From contig OY282353.1 of assembly GCA_958295465.1 (NCBI GenBank), positions 1,975,001 to 2,039,000 on the forward strand: a DNA stretch of 64,000 bases, read 5' to 3'. This DNA is from an uncultured Gammaproteobacteria bacterium (GTDB lineage: Bacteria; Pseudomonadota; Gammaproteobacteria; HK1). Positions within the stretch are counted from its first letter, which is position 1. Each line of letters opens with the position of its first letter. The position numbers and the translations under genes are program-made. This document shows, piece after piece, positions 34,518-41,628 of this stretch. The notes below the pieces were generated by a model that ran no database searches, was not told where the DNA came from, and was given only the letters and a program-made list of their open reading frames with translations.

Positions 34518-36536
34518 TCAAGCCACCGCTCCTTCCCGGATACCGGTGTAATGGCGGCGGCGTACGATGCGCACCGTACCGAGCGCGATGGCGACCCCCG
34601 AGACGATCATCGGAACGAGGCCGATGTTGACGAACTGCAACCACGATTCGAGTCTTTCCACGTCTTCCCGCAAACCGCGCTGCACGGCGCGGAGTTGCTT
34701 GCGGATGGAGAGCATCTCGCGCCGTAGCGCTTCAATTTCAATGCGCTGCTCGCTCGTCAACGAAACCTTCACCGTCAATTCACCGGTAGCGGCATCCTTG
34801 ACGGTTCGCACTCCCTCCAGCTCGGCGATTCTGCCTCGTGTTTCCTCGAGCTTGTCCTGCAACTCACGCTCCTTGCCGAGAAAACGGCGCTCCGCCTGTC
34901 GCTGAAGCTCCTCGACCTTGTCGAAGGGACGCTGTGAAACACCACGTGATCGAAGTCCCAGCAATTCATCGCTGCCGGCGAGGTTGCCGAGTGCATTGAT
35001 GACGAAATCGGCGTTGCCCGCGATCGGCTCTTCGATCTCGCGGCCAAAGAATTGCTGTTTTCGAAGCCAGAATCTGTCTTCGAGCAGATCCGAATCCGCG
35101 ACAAGAATAATGTTGACGGGTCCGTCGGATTTCATCAATTGCGACGGGTCGGGATCCCTTGCGAGCTCTTCCGATGTCTTCTCGACCGTTCGCGGCGGCG
35201 GGCCGTTCGCAAATGCCGTAGTGAGCTCGCCGGTCAGTCGTGCGGCCATGACGTATACGCTGCCATCCGGTTCGAACTTGTCCAGCAGGCCGAGGATGTC
35301 GGGCCTCGATCCGCGCACCTCTTCAACGTCCACCGGACTTGAATTCCGGCTCGAGGAGATCAACGGCTCCATGGCGAGAGGTGAATCATCCTTGCGCATG
35401 ATGAAGCCGGTGCTGGCGAGATTGAGCGCAGGTAGCTGGCTGGTCACCGGATCGTCTTGCGCCATGTTGTTACCCGAGGCGCCGAGCCACACCAGATAGT
35501 CGGCGGGAACAGGACGCGCCGCCGACCCGGCATTGATACGCAGCGCCATCGATCGGTCGCCGACCAACCGGCCTTCCGGTACCTGGATTCCCCATTTCTC
35601 GAACAGCGGTCGAATGCCGTTGACCGACGTCGAGGGGCTGCCCGGGCCAGGCGATACCTCCGACTCGGCCTTGGGATCGACGAACAGCATTGCCCGTCCG
35701 CCTCGAAACAGGAACTGCTCCAGCTCGTACACCGCACGTTCGCTCATGGCGCGCGGATGAACGACCATCATCACACTGATCGTCGCCGGCAGGGTGTCGA
35801 TGGACTCGGGGAGACTGATGACGTCGAAGTTGGCGTCCAGTCGTCTGGCGATCGCCCATGGCACGAGCACCCCGCCCTGCATCCGGGCGCGCATGTCGCC
35901 CATGATCGGCAACGAGCTCATGACGCCGACCACGGCGGGCTCGGGATTCGACAGTGCGTGAACCATCTGCGCGAGATCGTATTCGAGGAGCCTTTCACGT
36001 TCAGGCTGGAAGAAGGGAATGAGTTCGGTGTCGTCGACCGAGTTGATTCCCGCCAACCCGAAGTATGCGAGCTCGCCGCCCTGATCGACGGGAATACCTT
36101 GTACGCCGAGTGACACGGCCCGATCCTCGTCATCGGTGAACGGTTCCGGATGATGCTCGTGCAGGATGATCTTGCCGCCGGAGGCAGCCGCGATTTCGAC
36201 CAGAAGCTCTCGCACCCGGCGCCCGTAAGACGCATAGAACGGCACTTCCCGCCCGAGTCGTTCGGAGAAGAAGAAATGGAGATCCACCGGCTCGTCGATC
36301 CTGGCCAGCGTCGCGTGGGTGCCCTTCGACAGCGTGTACAGGCCGTCCTGGGTCACATCCAGCCGAGCGGCAGGTGCCGATGCGTTGAACAGCGTGTTGA
36401 CGGTGACGTACAAGATGGCTGCAAGCAAAAAACCGGGGAGTGAAACCGGACCCATGCGGGTGGCGACCGCTGGCGCGGTCGTGCGCCGGCCAATGTCGCG
36501 GGCGGGCGGGGTACGGGCCGTCTCGCGCTCAGGCAT
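34518..36536 (-). CDS. GldG-like ABC-associated membrane protein
   Basis: About 672 residues. It begins MPERETARTPPARDIGRRTT and overlaps the stop of the upstream ABC/permease fusion by 8 bases. One helix lies near the N-terminus (LPGFLLAAILYVTVNTLF) and one at the C-terminus (FVNIGLVPMIVSGVAIALGT). The large periplasmic part resembles GldG (uncharacterised ABC-linked protein), with TQDGLYTLSKGTHATLARID, DLHFFFSERLGR, and a loop FLFRGGRAMLFVDPKAE. A coiled-coil (about 560-640, EELQRQAERRFLGKERELQD) precedes the last helix. The function of such modules in non-gliding bacteria is unclear. Confidence 0.85.
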   Translation of the reverse strand: MPERETARTPPARDIGRRTTAPAVATRMGPVSLPGFLLAAILYVTVNTLFNASAPAARLDVTQDGLYTLSKGTHATLARIDEPVDLHFFFSERLGREVPFYASYGRRVRELLVEIAAASGGKIILHEHHPEPFTDDEDRAVSLGVQGIPVDQGGELAYFGLAGINSVDDTELIPFFQPERERLLEYDLAQMVHALSNPEPAVVGVMSSLPIMGDMRARMQGGVLVPWAIARRLDANFDVISLPESIDTLPATISVMMVVHPRAMSERAVYELEQFLFRGGRAMLFVDPKAESEVSPGPGSPSTSVNGIRPLFEKWGIQVPEGRLVGDRSMALRINAGSAARPVPADYLVWLGASGNNMAQDDPVTSQLPALNLASTGFIMRKDDSPLAMEPLISSSRNSSPVDVEEVRGSRPDILGLLDKFEPDGSVYVMAARLTGELTTAFANGPPPRTVEKTSEELARDPDPSQLMKSDGPVNIILVADSDLLEDRFWLRKQQFFGREIEEPIAGNADFVINALGNLAGSDELLGLRSRGVSQRPFDKVEELQRQAERRFLGKERELQDKLEETRGRIAELEGVRTVKDAATGELTVKVSLTSEQRIEIEALRREMLSIRKQLRAVQRGLREDVERLESWLQFVNIGLVPMIVSGVAIALGTVRIVRRRHYTGIREGAVA

Positions 36537-38277
36537 TCTTCCCGTGCTCGACGGCAACGACGTTGGCAAACAGGAAGAACACGATCGTGGAGACGAAAAA
36601 CACTACGTCACGCAAATCGACGACTCCACGAGCAATACCCCGAAAGTGTTCGAGAAAGCTGAAATTCGCGACCGTATCCAGTACCGGGCGCGGTGCCCAG
36701 CCACTGAAGAACTCAAGCACCACACCCAGCCCGCTTGCAGTGAAAAGAAAGCACAGCGCGGCCGCAACGATGAATGCGATGACCTGGTTCCTGGTCGTTG
36801 CAGAGACGAACGCACCGATCGCGAGATAGCCGCCGGCCATGAAAAAACTCCCGAGATAGCCGGATGCGATGACTCCATTATCCGGCGACCCGAGGTAGTT
36901 GACGGTGATCCAGATGGTTGCCGTGAGCAGCAGACCGAACCCCGCAACCACCCACGCGGCAACGAATTTCCCCAGTACGGCGCTCAACGTCGTCACCGGG
37001 AGCGTGAGCAGCAGCTCGATGGAGCCGCTCTTGCGCTCTTCCGCCCAGAGCCGCATGGCAATGGCAGGCATGAGGAACAGGTAGAGCCAGGGATGGAACT
37101 GGAAGAACCCTTCAAGGGCTGCCTGGCCCTGGACGAAGAAGCCGCCGGGAAAGAACGTGAAAGCGCCCATTGCGGCAAGAAAGATGACGATGAACACATA
37201 CGCAATCGGCGTCGAGAAATAGCCGATCAGCTCGCGCTTGCAGATGGTCCACACGTCACGCAACAGCGTCGAGCCCCGTGCCGCCTCGGGGGCCTCGCGC
37301 GATGGCGCCTGCGCTGGCGCTGCGTTCACCTCGATGTTGCCGGTAGTGACGCTGCGGAACACTTCGTCCAGATGTCCTCGCTCGAGTCGGAGCTGTTCGA
37401 TCGGCCATCCGCGTTGGCGAGCCATCGGAGCGATGGCGGACAGAATGTCGCGACCGTCGTCCGCCAGGGCGATCAGCTCCTCGCTGTCGCCGCCGGAGTC
37501 GGCGACTTCCACCTCGGCGACCCCCGGCAGCGCTTCGAGCTCTGCCCGCACGACGTCCCTTCCCCCGGGCGAGAGCGTGAGCGACACCGCATTGCAGTAT
37601 CGGGATCGTTGCTCGAACTCCTGATGCGTTCCGTCGGCGACGATGCGCCCGTCGGCGATGATCAGTGCGCGACTGCAGACGGTTTCGACCTCTTCGAGGA
37701 TATGGGTGGAGATGATGATTGCCTTGTCCCGCGACATCTCGCGAATCAAGGCCCGAACCTCATGCTTCTGGTTGGGGTCGAGGCCGTCGGTCGGCTCGTC
37801 GAGAATCAGTACGTCCGGATTGTGCAGCAGCGCCTGGGCCAGTCCGACGCGCCGTTTATAGCCCTTGGACAGTGTCTCGACAGGTTGATGCAGGACATGG
37901 GCGATGTTGGTCCGCTCGACGGCATGGCTGATCGCGTGCTGCCCCGCCGCCCCGTACAGCCGGCGAGCATCGGCGATGAATCTCAGGTAGGCGCGCGTCG
38001 TGATGTCGGCCCAGACTGGTGCGCCTTCGGGGAGATACCCGAGACGACGTTGCGCATCAATGGGGTGGGTCAATACGCTGATGCCGCATATTTCCGCACT
38101 GCCGGCACTCGGCTTGAGAAAGCCGGTGATCATCTTCATCGTGGTCGACTTCCCGGAGCCGTTCGGTCCGAGAAATCCGAGGATTTCGCCTCGGGCTACG
38201 GTCAGGGAAATATCGTCGACTGCGAGAAGGTGTCCGAATCGCTTGCTCAGACCATCCACGGCCACCATCGTGATCAT
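36529..38277 (-). CDS. Fused ABC ATPase and ABC-2 permease (GldA-GldF-like)
   Basis: A 582-residue protein starting at 38277 (MITMVAVDGLSKRFGHLLAV). Residues 1-300 are an ABC ATPase: Walker A GPNGSGKSTTM, signature LSKGYKRRVGLAQAL, Walker B VLILDEPTDGLDPNQ and H-loop IISTHILEEVE. Residues about 345-582 form a six-helix permease (ELIGYFSTPIAYVFIVIFLA, ERKSGSIELLLTLPVTTLSA). In most bacteria the two are separate genes. It leads the GldG/DUF4340 operon. Substrate unknown. Confidence 0.92.
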   Translation of the reverse strand: MITMVAVDGLSKRFGHLLAVDDISLTVARGEILGFLGPNGSGKSTTMKMITGFLKPSAGSAEICGISVLTHPIDAQRRLGYLPEGAPVWADITTRAYLRFIADARRLYGAAGQHAISHAVERTNIAHVLHQPVETLSKGYKRRVGLAQALLHNPDVLILDEPTDGLDPNQKHEVRALIREMSRDKAIIISTHILEEVETVCSRALIIADGRIVADGTHQEFEQRSRYCNAVSLTLSPGGRDVVRAELEALPGVAEVEVADSGGDSEELIALADDGRDILSAIAPMARQRGWPIEQLRLERGHLDEVFRSVTTGNIEVNAAPAQAPSREAPEAARGSTLLRDVWTICKRELIGYFSTPIAYVFIVIFLAAMGAFTFFPGGFFVQGQAALEGFFQFHPWLYLFLMPAIAMRLWAEERKSGSIELLLTLPVTTLSAVLGKFVAAWVVAGFGLLLTATIWITVNYLGSPDNGVIASGYLGSFFMAGGYLAIGAFVSATTRNQVIAFIVAAALCFLFTASGLGVVLEFFSGWAPRPVLDTVANFSFLEHFRGIARGVVDLRDVVFFVSTIVFFLFANVVAVEHGKNA

Positions 38278-38322
38278 GGCGTCACTCTGGCCCGACCCAG
38301 GAAAGTGTGTCCGGAGGTGATA

Positions 38323-38358
38323 CCCGTGCGGCACTCCGGGAGGGGGGTGCCGCACGGG
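38323..38358 (-). terminator. GC hairpin between the TRAP binding-protein gene and the ABC module
   Basis: A perfect 12-bp stem CCCGTGCGGCAC / GTGCCGCACGGG with a 12-base loop. On the minus strand it follows the dctP stop at 38403 by about 45 bases. There is no T-run, so it could be a weak terminator or an mRNA-stabilising hairpin. Confidence 0.5.
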
Positions 38359-38402
38359 CGTGTCTGGAACTGCTTCAGATGGAACCGCCGGGCGGCTCGA
38401 GC

Positions 38403-39443
38403 TTACAGCGCGCCTGCCTGCTTGAGCGTAGCGATGAAGTCGTCGAGACCCTGCTCGGCCAGGGCACGTTCCGCGAGCTCGGGATCATAGGTGCCTTTGG
38501 CGTTCTTCCACGCTCCCACGGCGCCTGCGCGCCAAAGCTCCATTTCGGCGTCGCTCGGGACGTACCATTCCTTGATGTCTTTCCTGATGGCGTCGATGCC
38601 TTCCTGCACCCATTGCTGGTCGAGCCTGCGTACGCTGCTCCCGAACTCCGCGGCGGCGGTCCGGACCCACTCCTTCTCGTCCGCACTCAACTGCTCGTAT
38701 TGTGCCAGATCCATCGAAATCTGGTTGCCGGACCAGGCGCCGCCGATTTTGGTGTAGTACTTCGCCACCTCATGCAGCTTGGACAGGTGCTGCCACGGAA
38801 TGGAGACGTACTGCCCAGAGACGACCCCGGTCTGCAATCCCTGGTAGAGCTGGGTCCAGTCGTACGGTACCGGCACCGCACCCCAGGTCTTGATCAGGGT
38901 GTATTCGATGGGACTCTTGGTAACGCGGATCTTGACGCCCTTCATGTCGTCCGGCACATGTATCGGGCGTTCTGCGTTGCCCAGATGCCGGAATCCGCCA
39001 CTGGCATACACCACGAAGCAGATATGCCCGGTTGTTTCGGCGGCAACCTTGCACTGCGCATCAGAGAGCTAGCCCTCGGCAATCCGGTCAGCCGCGTCGA
39101 GGCTCTTGAACAGGTATGGCAGATCGAAAATCGACAGTGCCGTGCCGAAGTTGCCGAAGTTCGCCGTCGAACTCGTCCAGAGTTGCAACAGCCCCTGGTT
39201 GGCCTGCTCACCACATTTCTGCTCACCACACAACGAGCCGCGGTAATGCGGTTCAATAGTGATCTTGCCGCCGGATACCTCGGCCGCCTTCGGCATCAAG
39301 GCTTGCTCGATCGCGTCACCAATCGGCATGCCCGGGCGTCCCACCGTGCCCAGCTTGAGCACCTTCTCCGCACTGGCCCCTTCCGCACCGAGCATGACGG
39401 CGGCCGCGGCCGCCAATACCTTCAATACACCATACTTCCTCAT
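38403..39443 (-). pseudogene. TRAP transporter substrate-binding protein (DctP-like) interrupted by an in-frame TAG
   Basis: The ATG at 39443 follows GGGGAGG and encodes a signal peptide (VLAAAAAVMLGAEGASAEK) and the start of a DctP-type binding protein (LKLGTVGRPGMPIGDAIEQA, NFGTALSIFDLPYLFKSLDA). At 39071-39069 a TAG stops translation after DRIAEG. The same frame then continues without any indel (LSDAQCKVAAETTGHICFVV, YASGGFRHLGN) to a normal end at 38403, including TKSPIEYTLIKTWGAVPVPY. The full protein would be 346 residues. One nucleotide change accounts for the loss. A Cys-rich LCGEQKCGEQ stretch is unusual. The cognate permease genes lie 5 kb downstream. Confidence 0.85.
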
Positions 39444-39487
39444 GATGCCTCCCCTTCGTTCTGATGTATGACATCGCGCCTCGTGAA

Positions 39488-39515
39488 ACGCCCCGCCTCG
39501 TTCGAGGCGGGGCGT
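39488..39515 (-). terminator. Terminator-like hairpin after the formate dehydrogenase operon
   Basis: A perfect 12-bp stem ACGCCCCGCCTC / GAGGCGGGGCGT with a four-base loop, 32 bases after the stop of the gamma-subunit gene on the minus strand, with a short T stretch (TTTC) after it. It probably ends the formate dehydrogenase transcript before dctP. Confidence 0.65.
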
Positions 39516-39546
39516 CAGGACAATCTCGCCGCCGGCAGAGCGGGCG

Positions 39547-40689
39547 TCAGGCCTTGGCGGTCGTCGGCTCCCCGGTGGCACCACCGGCAGGCTGCTGAAC
39601 CGTCACGTGCTCGGCACTGTCCGCGATCTCTTCGTACCAGCGGTCATGGTGCTGCTTCGCCCAGTTGACGTCGACATAGCCGGTGGTCATCGCCTCCAGC
39701 GAGCCCTCGGAGCCGATGGTGCCGATGTACGCATGGCCCATCCAGAAGGCGATCCACAGCAGCGCGCTGGCGCCGTGAATCACGTTGGAGAGCTGCATCG
39801 TGCTCCGGGTCTGCGCCCACTCGACGGGGAACGCGAGAATGACGCCGGTCACGATGCAGGCCACCCCGAACGTCGCGATGAACCAGAACCAGAGCTTTTC
39901 ACCGGAGTTGAGCCGACCGCTGCTCGGATGGCTCTTGCCGATGATCCCGCCGCCCTTGATCCACCATTCGATGTCGCCCTTCTCGGGCAGGTTGTTGATC
40001 AGCCACATCGCGATCATCAGCGCCACGCCGGGGGTGAAGATCCAGGGCCCGACGAATTCATGCAGACCCATCGCTATAGCGGCCCAGACCGAGAACCCCT
40101 CGGGACCCATCAGCGGGATCAGGATCGACCTCCCGAAGAGCAGGCTCAAGCCGGTCACCGCGAGGACGAGGAAGGACACCGCGGTCACCCAGTGCACGAA
40201 CCGCTCCCACGCCGTCCAGCGCAAGACCTTCACGCCGGATGCGCCGTCCTCGAGATTGACCCTGCCCCGGATTGCGTAGAAATGGAGCATGACGACGATG
40301 AGTCCGAACAGGATCCAGCCGCCGTACACCGCGATCACCCGATTGCGGATTTGTCGCCAGTTCTGTCCGTCCCCATTGATGAGGTTTTCCGTCTCCCGAT
40401 TCAACCAGAGCGCATCGCTGCCCGGCATCGGCCGCCCGGTGACGGAGCTGTAGTTGACACCATCGGCGCTCGAGCCGGCCTGTCCGGCACGCACCGCACG
40501 CCAGTAGTTCGCGCGCGGGTTCGAATCCTCCGCCCCGCCGCCTTGTGCGTACGCATCGGAAAGCCCGACATAGAGATAGCCGGTGAGGGGCAGCGCCATT
40601 GCCCCGACGACCATCAGCACGACACTTGCCAGCGTGATGCGCCAGTAGCGCCTCCGCCTTTCGGGTGTCAGGTTTCTGTTTCGAGTCAT
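39547..40689 (-). CDS. Formate dehydrogenase gamma subunit, cytochrome b556
   Basis: Membrane subunit that passes electrons from formate to the quinone pool, 380 residues. It has an N-terminal helix, a periplasmic loop (about 40-125) with NYWRAVRAGQAGSSADGVNY, then four helices holding heme b: WERFVHWVTAVSFLVLAVTG and FVGPWIFTPGVALM carry candidate His ligands, and LSNVIHGASALLWIAFWMGH near the end carries two more. A C-terminal tail (NWAKQHHDRWYEEIADSAEH) is typical. It is the last gene of the operon, followed by a terminator-like hairpin. Confidence 0.93.
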   Translation of the reverse strand: MTRNRNLTPERRRRYWRITLASVVLMVVGAMALPLTGYLYVGLSDAYAQGGGAEDSNPRANYWRAVRAGQAGSSADGVNYSSVTGRPMPGSDALWLNRETENLINGDGQNWRQIRNRVIAVYGGWILFGLIVVMLHFYAIRGRVNLEDGASGVKVLRWTAWERFVHWVTAVSFLVLAVTGLSLLFGRSILIPLMGPEGFSVWAAIAMGLHEFVGPWIFTPGVALMIAMWLINNLPEKGDIEWWIKGGGIIGKSHPSSGRLNSGEKLWFWFIATFGVACIVTGVILAFPVEWAQTRSTMQLSNVIHGASALLWIAFWMGHAYIGTIGSEGSLEAMTTGYVDVNWAKQHHDRWYEEIADSAEHVTVQQPAGGATGEPTTAKA

Positions 40690-40720
40690 GACCGGTGCTC
40701 CTCCGAAGGATTGAGGCCGC

Positions 40721-40921
40721 TCAGCGATCGGCCTGCACGAGCTGGAACCGCTTCGTCAGCGTGTCGGTTCTCGCCGACGCCGACTGCGCCAGCAGGGGAT
40801 CCGCCTCCCCCTTGTACTCTCCGGGGTTGTGCACGGTGACTTCCGTGGCATCCCAACACCCGGCAAGTCCTGTCGCCAGCACCACCGCGGCCGCGGTGAG
40901 TGTCGCGTTCTTGATGGTCAT
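40721..40921 (-). CDS. Small lipoprotein in the formate dehydrogenase operon
   Basis: 66 residues: signal peptide with lipobox LATGLAGC at residue 22, then a short mature part (WDATEVTVHNPGEYKGEADP). Lipidation at this Cys is expected, so it sits on the membrane at the periplasmic face. It lies between the beta and gamma subunit genes, 31 bases before the gamma start. The segment NPGEYKG is a plausible conserved core. Role unknown; it may help assemble or stabilise the membrane complex. Confidence 0.75.
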   Translation of the reverse strand: MTIKNATLTAAAVVLATGLAGCWDATEVTVHNPGEYKGEADPLLAQSASARTDTLTKRFQLVQADR

Positions 40922-41020
40922 GGTTCCTCCTCGGCGTGTTGTCGTGATGCGAGCGAGACCTGATCCGCGGCGGCGCCGTGCGACACCGCCGCGAACCAGC
41001 AGGACACGGCAACCGTCTCG

Positions 41021-41611
41021 TCAGCCCTTCTCGACGTAGGCCGTATCCCAACCCCATTGCTGCGGTCGCCCGCCGCGCCGGGTCAGCCGCTCGCGATAGA
41101 TGTCGGCCACAAGGTCTCCATCTCCTGCGAGCAACGCCTTGGTCGAGCAGAACTCCGCGCACAACGGAAGCTTGCCTTCCGCGATCCGGTTGCGGCCGTA
41201 CTTCTCGTACTCCGCATCGGAGTTGTCCGCCGCCGGACCACCGGCACAGAACGTGCACTTGTCCATCTTGCCGCGCACGCCGAACGCCTCCTTCTGCGGG
41301 TACTGCGGCGCCCCGAAGGGGCAGGCGTAGAAGCAGTAGCCGCAACCGATGCACAGGTCCTTGTCGTGCAGGACGATGCCGTCGTCGGTGGTGTAGAAGC
41401 AGTCCACCGGACAGACCGCGGCGCAGGGCGCGTCGGTGCAGTGCATGCACGCCACCGAGATCGACTTCTCGCCCGGCACCCCGTCGTCGAGCACGACCAC
41501 GCGACGCCGATTCACGCCCCAGGGCACCTCGTGCTCGTTCTTGCACGCGACGACGCAGCCGTTGCACTCGATGCAGCGCTCGGCGTCACAGAGAAACTTC
41601 ATTCGAGCCAT
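41021..41611 (-). CDS. Formate dehydrogenase beta subunit, four-cluster ferredoxin type
   Basis: Electron-transfer subunit of about 196 residues linking the catalytic subunit to the cytochrome b. Four [4Fe-4S] sites are visible from the Cys motifs: CIECNGCVVACKNEH, CMHCTDAPCAAVCPVDCFY, CIGCGYCFYACPFGAPQYP, and CTFCAGG with CAEFCSTKAL. The start at 41611 (MARMKFLCDAERCIEC) was chosen over an upstream one because it matches the family's N-terminus. It is 17 bases after the alpha-subunit stop. Confidence 0.95.
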   Translation of the reverse strand: MARMKFLCDAERCIECNGCVVACKNEHEVPWGVNRRRVVVLDDGVPGEKSISVACMHCTDAPCAAVCPVDCFYTTDDGIVLHDKDLCIGCGYCFYACPFGAPQYPQKEAFGVRGKMDKCTFCAGGPAADNSDAEYEKYGRNRIAEGKLPLCAEFCSTKALLAGDGDLVADIYRERLTRRGGRPQQWGWDTAYVEKG

Positions 41612-41628
41612 CGTAGGTCTCCTCCTGT

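Noticed and set aside
20946-39071. Amber codon recoding suggested by two in-frame TAG codons
   Set aside because: TAG is used as the normal stop of several intact genes here (adenylate cyclase, bioY, mobB) and no suppressor tRNA or pyrrolysine gene is in the window. Two independent nonsense mutations are simpler.
40516-40535. GGTTCGAATCC, which looks like a tRNA T-loop
   Set aside because: It lies inside the formate dehydrogenase gamma gene, and no acceptor stem, D-loop or anticodon arm fits around it.
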